Shown: positions 1 to 7,001, counted from the stretch's first letter. The stretch: DNA of 11,806 nt from DASRJX01 sp035649235 (GCA_035649235.1 DASRJX010000175.1:1-11806), one strand, 5' to 3'. Made by a program: numbers and translations. The notes: generated by a model not told the origin, from the sequence alone.

Positions 1-1005
1 GCTTTCGGCGCCCTGATGGCCCGGCAGGCCGAGGAGATGTGGCGCGGCGCCGGAAGGCCCGCGCCGTTCCGGTTCGTGGAGTTCGGTCCCGGAGAGGGCA
101 CCTTCGCCTGCGACTTCCTCGGCGCCGCCGCGGCCAGGATGGAGTTCGCCCGCGCCCTGGAGTACGTGCTGGTCGAGCCGAGCCCGGCCTTGCGGGCCCG
201 CCAGCGGGAGCGACTGTCCCATCTGGCGCCGGCGCTCGCCGGCCTTCCGGAGCCGCGCTGGGTGGATCTGGAGACGCTCGCGTCGGCCGGCGTCCCGGAC
301 GGGTGTCTCTTCGCCAACGAGGTCTTGGACGCGTTCCCGGTCCACCGGGTCGTCGGAACGGCGGAGGGACCGCGCGAGATCCACGTGGCCGTGCGGGAGG
401 AGGGGCTGCTCGAGACGCTTCTCCCCCTGTCCGACGATCGGCTCGCCGCGTTCCTGGATGAATCCGGCATCGGGCTGGAGGAGGGCCAGGAGGTCGACAT
501 CAGCCTCGAGGCACCTCGGTTCACGGGCCGGATCGCCCGGCTGCTCGGCCGCGGCTACGTCCTGATCGTCGACTACGGGTACGAGGCGGCCGACCTGTAC
601 CACGCGGCGCGCCGCCGGGGCACCCTCCTGGCGTATCATCGCCATCGCACGAACGAGGAGTTCCTGGCGCGGCCCGGCGAACAGGACCTCACGGCGCACG
701 TCGATTTCACGGCGGTCGTGCGGGCCGCCCTGCAGGCCGGGATGCGCGTGGCCGGGCGGACGAGCCAGGCCCACTTCCTCCTGGCGCTGGGCGCCCTCGA
801 GTTCCTGGAGGACGCGAGCCTGTCGGAGAGAGAGACGCTGAAGGAGATCGTGCTCCCGGATCGGATGGGTGGTGCGTTCCGGGTCCTCGTTCTCGCCAAA
901 GGAGACGTGCCGGATTCGCTTCGGGGCCTGACCGCTCCGTGGGAGGCCGTCTCCGCGCCCGCAAGCCCGGCGTCCTTCCGCGACACGCCGCAGGCGAGGG
1001 TTTGA
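1..1005 (+). CDS. MidA/NDUFAF7-type SAM-dependent methyltransferase (5' partial)
   Basis: Class I SAM-dependent methyltransferase of the MidA/NDUFAF7 (COG1565) family. The mitochondrial member methylates an arginine of the complex I subunit NDUFS2; the bacterial substrate is not established. The reading frame is open from base 1 (AFGAL precedes the first Met at base 16), and family members align through this stretch, so the gene is cut by the window edge and the Met is probably internal. Numbered from that Met: SAM-binding motif FGPGEG at 23-28, the family motif NEVLDAFP at 101-108, DYGYE at 186-190, GEQDLTAHVDF at 221-231 and QAHFLLALG near 251-259. About 334 residues are visible, against roughly 350-400 for the family. 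It ends 10 bases before the Mrp gene and is probably co-transcribed with it. Family call is secure; the substrate is inference. Confidence 0.9.
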   Translation, partial: AFGALMARQAEEMWRGAGRPAPFRFVEFGPGEGTFACDFLGAAAARMEFARALEYVLVEPSPALRARQRERLSHLAPALAGLPEPRWVDLETLASAGVPDGCLFANEVLDAFPVHRVVGTAEGPREIHVAVREEGLLETLLPLSDDRLAAFLDESGIGLEEGQEVDISLEAPRFTGRIARLLGRGYVLIVDYGYEAADLYHAARRRGTLLAYHRHRTNEEFLARPGEQDLTAHVDFTAVVRAALQAGMRVAGRTSQAHFLLALGALEFLEDASLSERETLKEIVLPDRMGGAFRVLVLAKGDVPDSLRGLTAPWEAVSAPASPASFRDTPQARV

Positions 1006-1015
1006 GGAGTTTGGG

Positions 1016-2098
1016 ATGACGGCGCCGCCGCTCGACTCGCAGAAGGTGCTCCAGGCCCTCCGATCGGTCAAGGACCCCGAGCTCAGCGTCGACATCGTCA
1101 CGCTAGGCATGATCGAGGGCCTGAAGGTCGAGGGGGGGGCGGTCTCGCTCACGGTCAATCTCACCACGCCCGGGTGCCCCCTCAAGGCGCAGATCGAGAA
1201 AGACGTCCGGGCCGCCCTGGGTCAGGTGCCGGGTGTCGCGTCGGTCGACCTCAAGATGGGCGCCAAGGTGCGCCGCAGCATCGAGGCGCCCGCCGATCTG
1301 ATCCCGGAGGTGGCCAATACGGTGGCCGTCGGATCCGGCAAGGGGGGCGTCGGGAAATCGACCGTGGCCGTCAACCTGGCGCTCTCCTTCTCGCGCGCCG
1401 GCGCTGCAGTGGGCCTGCTCGACGCGGACATCTACGGGCCGAACCTGGTTCAGATGATGGGCGTCAAGGCCCGGCCCGAGGTGGTCGAGAAGCGGATCCT
1501 CCCGGTCGTGGCGGATGGCCTGAAGATGATGTCGATGGCTTTCTTCCTCAAGGAGGACGAGCCGGTCGTGTGGCGCGGTCCGATGCTCCACGGGGCCATC
1601 CGCCAGTTCCTCGGCGACGTCGAGTGGGGCCGGCTCGATTACATGTTCATCGACATGCCCCCGGGCACGGGGGACGTGCAGCTGACCTTGTCGCAGGTGA
1701 TCCCGCTCACGGGAGCGGTGCTGGTGACCACGCCCCAGGAGGTGGCCCTCTCGGACGTGCGCAAGGCGGCCGCGATGTTCCGGAAGGTGAACGTGCCGAT
1801 CCTCGGGGTGGTCGAGAACATGTCCTACTTCGAATGCCCGCACTGTGGCGAGCGGTCCGAGATCTTCAGCCACGGCGGAGGGGCCCGCTTCGCCGGAGCC
1901 TTCGGGATCGAGCTTCTGGGGGAGATCCCGCTCGACATCCGGGTCCGCCAGGGCGGCGACGAAGGGCGGCCCCCCGTGATCCACGATCCGAAATCCGGCG
2001 CGGCGCTGGCGTTCAAGGGGATCGCCGAGAAGCTCGCCGCCATCATCAGCGTCAACACCTACAGGAAATATGAGCATGAGCTTGCGACCGGTCGTTAG
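1016..2098 (+). CDS. mrp: Mrp/ApbC/Ind1-type iron-sulfur cluster carrier ATPase
   Basis: Cytosolic P-loop ATPase that carries and delivers [4Fe-4S] clusters to apo-proteins. The eukaryotic Ind1/NUBPL member serves complex I. Residues 1-90 are a MIP18/DUF59-like domain with TPGCPL at 51-56. The deviant Walker A GKGGVGKS is at 108-115, DADIYGPN follows at 136-143, and IDMPPGTGD at 212-220 is the switch region. The cluster-bridging CPHC is at 274-277. At 360 aa it has the normal length for the form carrying the N-terminal domain. ATG is preceded by GAGGAG at 1004-1009, six bases upstream and overlapping the stop of the methyltransferase gene. The 3' end overlaps the downstream foldase gene by 29 bases. 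All key motifs are intact. Confidence 0.95.
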   Translation: MTAPPLDSQKVLQALRSVKDPELSVDIVTLGMIEGLKVEGGAVSLTVNLTTPGCPLKAQIEKDVRAALGQVPGVASVDLKMGAKVRRSIEAPADLIPEVANTVAVGSGKGGVGKSTVAVNLALSFSRAGAAVGLLDADIYGPNLVQMMGVKARPEVVEKRILPVVADGLKMMSMAFFLKEDEPVVWRGPMLHGAIRQFLGDVEWGRLDYMFIDMPPGTGDVQLTLSQVIPLTGAVLVTTPQEVALSDVRKAAAMFRKVNVPILGVVENMSYFECPHCGERSEIFSHGGGARFAGAFGIELLGEIPLDIRVRQGGDEGRPPVIHDPKSGAALAFKGIAEKLAAIISVNTYRKYEHELATGR

Positions 2099-3083
2099 CG
2101 GCGGAAGTGGTCTGCCGTGCCTCGTTCTCCTGGGCCTCGCCCTGGCGTTTCCCGCGGCGGGCCTCGCGGCCGCTCCGGCGCCCGCGCCCACGCGCCCTGC
2201 GGGGAGCGTCGTGGCGCGCGTCAACGGCCAGCCGATCCTGAGGCGCGACTTCGACATGGCCGTGCAGCTGGCGTTCCGGCAGCGCGGGCGCGGCGAGCGC
2301 CGGCACGAGGATCTCCAGGCCGCCCGAGACGCCGTTCTCGAGTCGCTGATCGACAACGAGCTGCTGTACCAGAAGGCGGTCCAGGCGAAGACCACCGTGC
2401 CCGAGGCCGACGTGCGCGCGGAGGTGGAGCGCCTCAAGAAGGGTCTGGGGACGCCGGAGGACGTCGCAGCCTTCCTCAAGACGAACGGCGTGACCGACAA
2501 GGACCTCGTCGAGCAGGTGCGGCACTCGCTCGTCGTCCGCAAGTTCGTGGACGCGCAGCTCGGGGTCCCAAAGCACCCCGGCGACGCCGAGGTGCGCGCC
2601 TACTACGACGCTCACGGTGATCAGTTCGCGCGTCCCGAAGCGGTCCACATCAGCCAGATCGTGGTGAGCGTGCCTCCGGACGACCCTCCGGCCAGGCGGA
2701 CCGAGGCCCGCCTCAAGACCGAGGCGATCATGAAGGAGCTGCGGGGCGGCAAGGACTTCGCCGAGATGGCGCACCGCCATTCCGATGGTGGCGAGGCCAA
2801 GAAGGGCGGGGACAGCGGCTGGGTGTGGGCCGGCGGCGGGGCCCTTCCTCCTGTGGAACGGGCCGCCCTCGCTCTCCAGCCCGGCCAGCTGAGCGACATC
2901 GTCGAGAGCCGGAGAGGGTTCCATATCATCAAGGCGATCGAGCGCCGTCCGGCCGGCGTGGTCCCGTTCGAGGAGGCCCGAGAGCGGATCGTCGAGCGGC
3001 TCGCGGACGACAAGCGCCGCGACCAGTTGCGCGCCTACGCCGCCGACCTCCGCAAGTCGGCCCGCATCGAGACGACGCCCTGA
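2070..3083 (+). CDS. Secreted parvulin-type peptidyl-prolyl isomerase (SurA/PrsA-like)
   Basis: Extracytoplasmic foldase that isomerises prolyl bonds in exported proteins. Residues 14-34 form a hydrophobic signal sequence ending in an Ala-rich, signal peptidase I-like site; the Cys at 17 is not in a lipobox. A SurA-N-like helical chaperone segment covers about 47-185 (it begins VVARVNGQPI). The parvulin domain covers about 190-292, with HISQIVVS, FAEMAHRHSDG, GGDSGWV and GFHIIKAIERR as recognisable blocks. A charged C-terminal helix follows. At 337 aa it fits the SurA/PrsA range but has only one parvulin domain, unlike E. coli SurA. The start lies inside the mrp 3' end. The weak AGGA at 2063-2066 is three bases from ATG 2070 but nine from the in-frame ATG 2076, so translation may begin at 2076. 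The precise client role is unknown. Confidence 0.88.
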   Translation: MSMSLRPVVSGGSGLPCLVLLGLALAFPAAGLAAAPAPAPTRPAGSVVARVNGQPILRRDFDMAVQLAFRQRGRGERRHEDLQAARDAVLESLIDNELLYQKAVQAKTTVPEADVRAEVERLKKGLGTPEDVAAFLKTNGVTDKDLVEQVRHSLVVRKFVDAQLGVPKHPGDAEVRAYYDAHGDQFARPEAVHISQIVVSVPPDDPPARRTEARLKTEAIMKELRGGKDFAEMAHRHSDGGEAKKGGDSGWVWAGGGALPPVERAALALQPGQLSDIVESRRGFHIIKAIERRPAGVVPFEEARERIVERLADDKRRDQLRAYAADLRKSARIETTP

Positions 3084-3337
3084 TGGGCGAGCCGCTGCAC
3101 CAGCTGGCGTCGATCGCCGGCGCCGTTCTGATCCTGATCGCCTACGCGGCCCACCAGGCCGGCCGCATGGGGCGCGACACCGCCCTCTACAATCTGGTCA
3201 ACGTCGCGGGGGGAGCGCTCCTGCTCTGGGTGGCCCTCGCGGCGCGCCAGGCAGGGTTCATCATCCTGGAGGGCGCCTGGACGGTGATCAGCCTGGCGGC
3301 CCTCGTGCGTCTCTGGCGGCGGCCGGGACGGGCCTGA
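3083..3337 (+). CDS. Small CBU_0592-like integral membrane protein
   Basis: An 84-aa membrane protein with three predicted hydrophobic segments: about 7-24 (ASIAGAVLILIAYAAHQ), 37-54 (NLVNVAGGALLLWVALAA) and 58-77 (GFIILEGAWTVISLAALV). Length, the first segment ending in AY, the central YNLVNVAGG and the E/W-containing third segment match the CBU_0592 family of small membrane proteins, whose function is unknown. ATG overlaps the stop codon of the foldase gene (TGATG), so translational coupling is likely. The frame opens further upstream, but that part is antiparallel to no known domain and lies inside the foldase gene, so I start at 3083. Being last in the operon, it may act at the membrane together with the foldase; that link is inference. 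Confidence 0.72.
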   Translation: MGEPLHQLASIAGAVLILIAYAAHQAGRMGRDTALYNLVNVAGGALLLWVALAARQAGFIILEGAWTVISLAALVRLWRRPGRA

Positions 3338-3359
3338 TTCCCGCCAAAAGCCGCGGGGA
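3338..3359 (+). terminator. Possible hairpin terminator without a U-tract
   Basis: TTCCCGC at 3338-3344 can pair with GCGGGGA at 3353-3359 (seven pairs, one of them G-T) around an 8-base loop, CAAAAGCC. It starts immediately after the stop codon of the small membrane protein gene and ends just before the extended -10 for bcp, which is where a terminator would be expected. No T-run follows, so intrinsic termination would be inefficient. It could equally be chance in GC-rich DNA. Confidence 0.3.
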
Positions 3360-3363
3360 GCCA

Positions 3364-3372
3364 TGCTAGAAT
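3364..3372 (+). promoter_or_regulatory. Extended -10 promoter element upstream of bcp
   Basis: TGCTAGAAT is an extended -10 with five of six matches to TATAAT. I find no convincing -35 at 16-18 bases, which is common for extended -10 promoters. Initiation would fall near 3379, leaving a leader of about 65 bases before ATG 3444. It would also exclude the upstream in-frame ATG at 3363 as a start. Confidence 0.5.
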
Positions 3373-3427
3373 TCGCGGCACGCCACAAGACAAACTCCCG
3401 GGCCAGGCCGCTTGGGACATCCGAGCC

Positions 3428-3433
3428 AGGAGG
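3428..3433 (+). promoter_or_regulatory. Ribosome binding site deciding the bcp start
   Basis: AGGAGG lies ten bases before ATG 3444, with GAGG at 3437-3440 closer still. This supports 3444 over the upstream in-frame ATG 3363, which has no such site. Confidence 0.6.
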
Positions 3434-3443
3434 GACGAGGCCG

Positions 3444-3929
3444 ATGGCAAAGAAGACGACTCCGGAAATCGGCGGGCAGGCTCCGCCATTCTCGCTCATG
3501 GCGACGGGTGGCCGGGAAGTGGCCCTCGGCGACTATCTCGGCAGGAAGAACCTCGTCCTGTACTTCTATCCGAAGGACGGCACGCCCGGCTGCACCACCG
3601 AGGCCTGCGGGTTCCGGGACGTGCACGACGCGCTGCAGCGCCACGATACGGTGGTGCTCGGCGTCAGCCGCGACCCGCTCGAGGCGCACGAGCGCTTCTC
3701 GGCCAGGCACGGGCTGCAGTTCCCCCTCCTGAGCGACACGGGGGACAATGTCTCGAAGGCCTACGGCGTGTTCGGGAAGAAGAGCTTCATGGGCCGCGAA
3801 TTCTACGGCATCCAGCGCACGACCTTCGTCATCGACAAGAAGGGGAAGATCCGCCGGATCGACCGCAAGGTCGACGTCAAACAGCATCCGGGCGAGATCG
3901 TCGACTACGTGAAGAGCCTGTCCGACTGA
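3444..3929 (+). CDS. bcp: Thioredoxin-dependent peroxiredoxin, Bcp/PrxQ type
   Basis: Cytosolic thiol peroxidase that reduces H2O2 and organic hydroperoxides and is recycled by thioredoxin. The 161-aa product is one thioredoxin-fold AhpC/TSA domain. The peroxidatic Cys50 sits in PKDGTPGCTTEACGFRD, and a second Cys five residues on (Cys55) is the resolving Cys of the atypical 2-Cys Bcp subgroup. Thr47 and Pro48 of the active-site loop are present, and Arg125 in IQRTTFVID is the expected active-site arginine. The start was chosen at ATG 3444 because of AGGAGG upstream and because the product then begins as the family does; the longer frame adds a 27-residue unconserved stretch. It is first in a unit with an unknown protein and a Rieske ferredoxin. 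Confidence 0.95.
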   Translation: MAKKTTPEIGGQAPPFSLMATGGREVALGDYLGRKNLVLYFYPKDGTPGCTTEACGFRDVHDALQRHDTVVLGVSRDPLEAHERFSARHGLQFPLLSDTGDNVSKAYGVFGKKSFMGREFYGIQRTTFVIDKKGKIRRIDRKVDVKQHPGEIVDYVKSLSD

Positions 3930-3941
3930 CCCGGGCCCCGC

Positions 3942-4319
3942 GTGCCGCACGTCGTCCTCGAAGGCCCCGTGACCCTCGCGGAAGTCGCCCGCCGGCACCA
4001 GCCGTCGGTGGCACGCGAGGGAGACCTCCTGGTGAAGACGGAGCGGCTCTACGTCGACACGCTGGGACGCGCCGCCCTCCTCGAGACGCTGGTCGTGGAC
4101 CGGGGGCACACGCAGAAGTTCTTCCTGCTTCTGGAGGGGCGCACCGGAGGGATCATGCTGCGGCTGGAGCCCTTGACCGACCCCGAGAAGAGTCCGGGGG
4201 TCAAGCGCGCCCTGGGGCTGGTCGCGCACCGGATCCGCGAGGCCACCGGATGCCGCTTCGGCAGCACCAACATCCCGGCCTCGCTGTCGGATCCGGCCGG
4301 GGCCGGCAAGAGCGGTTGA
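3942..4319 (+). CDS. Hypothetical protein between bcp and Rieske ferredoxin
   Basis: I do not recognise this 125-aa protein. It has no signal peptide, no membrane segment and one Cys (residue 104). The first 80 residues look like alternating beta strands (TQKFFLLLEGRTGGIMLRLE near 57-76), and 86-103 is a probable helix. The tail after 108 is Gly/Ala/Ser-rich. It begins with GTG 12 bases after bcp, with no clear ribosome binding site; GTG 3969 (residue 10) is an alternative start. The reading frame is credible because it fills the space exactly between two recognisable genes, and its stop TGA shares the A with the ATG of the Rieske gene. Co-translation with that gene is likely, and a redox-related role is inference from position only. 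Confidence 0.7.
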   Translation: MPHVVLEGPVTLAEVARRHQPSVAREGDLLVKTERLYVDTLGRAALLETLVVDRGHTQKFFLLLEGRTGGIMLRLEPLTDPEKSPGVKRALGLVAHRIREATGCRFGSTNIPASLSDPAGAGKSG

Positions 4320-4630
4320 TGCCGGTCAAGGCGCGCTGCGGCAAGGCCGCCGATCTGCCGCCGGGATCCAGCAAGGTGGTCCAGATCCGCGGTCACGCGG
4401 TCGCAATCTTCAACATGAGCGGTGCGCTGTACGCGCTCGACAACACCTGTCCGCACCAGGGGGGACCACTCGGCGAAGGGTACCTGGAGGAGAACGGCAT
4501 CGTGTCCTGCCCCTGGCACGGCTGGACCTTCGACCTGAAGACCGGCGTCTCTCCCATCGATCCGGACCTGAAGGTCGCCTGCTATCCAGTGCGGGTGTCG
4601 GGCGGGGAGATCGTCGTCGAGCTCCCTTAG
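4319..4630 (+). CDS. Rieske [2Fe-2S] ferredoxin (NirD/BphF-type small protein)
   Basis: A 103-aa soluble Rieske protein, about the size of the ferredoxins that feed ring-hydroxylating dioxygenases and of NirD. The cluster ligands are Cys44 and His46 (CPHQGG) and Cys64 and His67 (CPWHGW), giving CxH-x17-CxxH with all four residues intact. PIDPDLKVACYPVRV near 79-93 is the typical C-terminal strand region. It has no signal peptide or membrane anchor, so it is not a cytochrome bc1 Rieske subunit. ATG 4319 overlaps the previous stop by one base (TGATG). The frame continues upstream, but that part lies within the preceding gene. No oxygenase or nitrite reductase is nearby, so the electron acceptor is unknown. 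It ends 14 bases from the convergent trmB. Confidence 0.92.
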   Translation: MPVKARCGKAADLPPGSSKVVQIRGHAVAIFNMSGALYALDNTCPHQGGPLGEGYLEENGIVSCPWHGWTFDLKTGVSPIDPDLKVACYPVRVSGGEIVVELP

Positions 4631-4644
4631 GAGCCGACGCCGGA

Positions 4645-5295
4645 TCAAGCCGATCCCGCGGCCGTCCGCTCCTGCTTGTGCCAGGTGGCGCGATGGATCG
4701 GGCGCCCCGCGGCGAGGTACTTCGTCTCGTAGTTCGTCCTGCCGCCGCCCTCGTCCTGGCAGAGGGGGTCGGATGCCCGCGCCAGGCCGGTGTGGGCGGC
4801 CACGAGCCCGACGATCTCCTCGAAATACTCCCAGACGTCCGTCGACACGTTCAGGTAGCCGCCCAGCTCGAGGATGCGCTCCAGGTGACGCGCCGTGCCG
4901 GGAGTGAACAGCCGCCGCTTGTGGTGACGCTTCTTCGGCCACGGATCGGGGCAGTAGACGTGCACGCGCGCCACCGTGGCGTCGCGCACCAGGTCCGAGA
5001 CCACGTGCCGGGCGTCGGCGCGGTGCAGGCGCATGTTCGTCAGGCCGCGGCGGGCCGCGCGGTCCCGGGCGATCCGGAGGTGCTTCAGGGACCACTCGAG
5101 GCCCAGGAAGTTGACCTCCGGGCGCCGCTCGGCCTCGTTCAGGATGAACCGCCCCTTGCCGATGCCGATCTCGATCTCGACGGGGCCCGGACGTCCGAAG
5201 ATCGCCTCGAAGTGGAGCGGCCCCTCTACCTGGCCCGGCAGGACCTCCAGCAGCAGCGGAGGGACGGGGACGCCCTTCGTCTCCGAGGGGATCAC
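4645..5295 (-). CDS. trmB: tRNA (guanine-46-N7)-methyltransferase TrmB
   Basis: SAM-dependent enzyme forming m7G46 in the variable loop of tRNAs. The 216-aa product has the normal length. EIGIGKGRF at 42-50 is the SAM-binding motif. HVYCPDPWPKKRHHKRRL at about 112-129 is the catalytic/tRNA-binding signature of the family, and TNYETKY at 187-193 matches the conserved C-terminal motif. It starts with GTG, whose G is the last base of the upstream ThyX-like gene's TAG stop (TAGTG), so the two genes are probably translationally coupled in one minus-strand operon. It converges on the Rieske gene with a 14-base gap and no visible terminator. Confidence 0.95.
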   Translation of the reverse strand: MIPSETKGVPVPPLLLEVLPGQVEGPLHFEAIFGRPGPVEIEIGIGKGRFILNEAERRPEVNFLGLEWSLKHLRIARDRAARRGLTNMRLHRADARHVVSDLVRDATVARVHVYCPDPWPKKRHHKRRLFTPGTARHLERILELGGYLNVSTDVWEYFEEIVGLVAAHTGLARASDPLCQDEGGGRTNYETKYLAAGRPIHRATWHKQERTAAGSA

Positions 5296-6935
5296 TAGAT
5301 CACCCGCCGGTAATCCTCGAGACGGTAGGTCCAGACCCGCTCGCCGCAGTACCGGCGTCCTTCGGGGCAGATCGGCGCGGCACCGCTCATCTGGCGCAGG
5401 TTGCAGGGAGGCAGGAGGTACGCTCCGATGCGCGGATTGACCTCCCGGATCTGCAGCGCCTCGTCGAGGGACGCGCGCCAGATCTCCTCCTGGGCGTTGT
5501 AGCAGAGACGCATGGCGTGCTTGTGGCGCAGGTCGAGCAGGCTGGCCGATTCGCTGAAGCGGATCGAGACCGCGTTCGGCAGGAGGTAGAGCGCGAACTC
5601 CGCCGGCACGCCGAGTGCCTTCAGGCGCGACGCTCCGCTCCAGGCCCGCTCCATCGCCTCGGCATAGCGCGCCATGGCCGCCGCATCCGTCATCAAGAGA
5701 GCGGGCGTCTCGAAGTCGGGGTCGGCCCCCACCTGCTCTTCCAGGATCGGCCGCGACGCGGGCGTCATCCTGTGGCGCTGGTTCTGCGAGTCGCCGGCAT
5801 GGCTCATCTTCTTGCGGAAGGTGTAGTGGCAGTGGACCATCGCCCGCGACAGCTTGCTCAGGGTGGTGAGGTTGAGCGATTCGCCGAGATACCGGTTGCG
5901 CGCCGGGTCCATCACCAGGCGGATGGCCTCGTCGTCGCCGAGCGACGCGCGCGGCGCCCCGAGGATCTCGCGCACCGCCTGAGCCAGGGTCTCCTCGTTG
6001 CGCGCCGGCCAGTCGACGAGCATCGACATGCGCCCAGAGAGCGCGGCATCGAACTCCTCGCGGAACGCGCGCTTCCGGTCGTCGCCGGCGCGTCCGCCCG
6101 CGCCCGTCCCGCGCTCCGCCAGCAGCAGGGCCGCCTGGTGCTCCGGGAGGTCGTCGGCGGGGATCGGCTCCTCGAGGATGACCCGGTAGGCCGGGTCGAG
6201 CCTCAGGAGCTCCTCCACCATCCGGCCGACCACGAGGCGCTGCTCGAGCGGTGCGTCGAACTGCCGGCAGACGCGCCAGTAGCGCAGGAGCGTGATGCCG
6301 CTGACCGTGTGGTACATGTAGGCGAAGGTGGCGACCGGCAGAACGTAGCGCGCCACCTCCTGGGCCTTCTTCCTGATCTCGCGATCCCAGGTCGCCGCAT
6401 GCCTGCGGCGCGACGGGTATTTGGCGTAATAGGCCTCCGACGCCGGGCGGATCAGCAGCCGGCAGAGATCCTCGTACGCCTGCTGCTGCGCCGCAACCGT
6501 CTCGTGGTAGACCTCCAGGGCCTGACCCGAGAGCGGCGGCACCGCGTAGTGGCCGGGCTTCACGGCCACGTAGCGCTGGCTGACCTGCTCCGAGTTGTAG
6601 AACGGGTGCGCGTGCAGAAACGACCAGATGACCTGCCGGCTGACGTTGCTGAGCGCGAACTGGAAGTGGGCGTGCTGCAGCGTCGTGTGGTGGCCGGCCT
6701 GGTACAGGTCGCGCGCCAGGGCGTCGCGCCGCCGCTCCTTCTCGGCCCGCTCCTCGGGAGGGGCCGCCAGATCGCCCGTCACCTGGTCCTCGCTCACGAT
6801 GCCCGCCCCGGAATAGCAGGTGCGCGCCGCGGCCACCACGTTGTCGAACGGCCGCGCGAAGGAATTGGTGATCGCCACCTCGGGAGGCGGCGAGAGGAAG
6901 CGCTCCTCGCGCTGATCGGTCAGAAGGACGGTCAT
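5295..6935 (-). CDS. Tandem ThyX-domain (FAD-dependent thymidylate synthase-like) protein
   Basis: A long protein with two ThyX-like domains; canonical ThyX has one in about 220-300 aa and makes dTMP with FAD and methylene-tetrahydrofolate. Residues are numbered from the upstream GTG at 6959 (subtract 8 for ATG 6935). Copy 1 (about 27-260) has HHTTLQHAHFQF at 90-101, NSEQVSQRY at 122-130 in place of the RHRxxSxNxxSxRY signature, and RYVLPVATF at 204-212. Copy 2 (about 300-515) has SHAGDSQNQRHRM at 386-398 and HAMRLCYNAQEEIW at 481-494, resembling the ThyX nucleotide-side helix. A tail with C519, C531 and C538 follows. ATG 6935 is preferred because the TATAAT at 6978-6973 puts initiation near 6966, only about 7 bases before the GTG. 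No clear ribosome binding site. Active-site residues are altered, so thymidylate synthase activity is uncertain. Confidence 0.8.
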   Translation of the reverse strand: MTVLLTDQREERFLSPPPEVAITNSFARPFDNVVAAARTCYSGAGIVSEDQVTGDLAAPPEERAEKERRRDALARDLYQAGHHTTLQHAHFQFALSNVSRQVIWSFLHAHPFYNSEQVSQRYVAVKPGHYAVPPLSGQALEVYHETVAAQQQAYEDLCRLLIRPASEAYYAKYPSRRRHAATWDREIRKKAQEVARYVLPVATFAYMYHTVSGITLLRYWRVCRQFDAPLEQRLVVGRMVEELLRLDPAYRVILEEPIPADDLPEHQAALLLAERGTGAGGRAGDDRKRAFREEFDAALSGRMSMLVDWPARNEETLAQAVREILGAPRASLGDDEAIRLVMDPARNRYLGESLNLTTLSKLSRAMVHCHYTFRKKMSHAGDSQNQRHRMTPASRPILEEQVGADPDFETPALLMTDAAAMARYAEAMERAWSGASRLKALGVPAEFALYLLPNAVSIRFSESASLLDLRHKHAMRLCYNAQEEIWRASLDEALQIREVNPRIGAYLLPPCNLRQMSGAAPICPEGRRYCGERVWTYRLEDYRRVI

Positions 6936-6972
6936 CGGGGCGCGGCGGTCGCGGAGCACCGCCAGCCCAGGG

Positions 6973-7001
6973 ATTATAGCGTGCCCGCGCGGCGGTGTAT
7001 C
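6973..7001 (-). promoter_or_regulatory. Minus-strand promoter for the ThyX-like gene and trmB
   Basis: On the minus strand a perfect TATAAT lies at 6978-6973. A weak -35, ATGATA (four of six), lies 19 bases upstream at about 7003-6998. Initiation near 6966 gives a leader of about 30 bases to ATG 6935. It overlaps the candidate plus-strand -10 of the divergent aminotransferase gene. Confidence 0.5.

Noticed and set aside
1103..2542. 479-codon minus-strand open frame across mrp and the foldase gene
   Set aside because: It spans two well-supported genes on the other strand, has no domain or ribosome binding site, and its composition is that of an antisense frame.
3363..3443. Upstream in-frame ATG for bcp adding 27 residues
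   Set aside because: It overlaps the extended -10, lacks a ribosome binding site, and the added residues are not part of the peroxiredoxin fold.
4642..4656. GGATC-AAGCC-GATCC inverted repeat between the Rieske and trmB genes
   Set aside because: The stem is only five base pairs and no T-run follows on either strand, so it is too weak to call a terminator.
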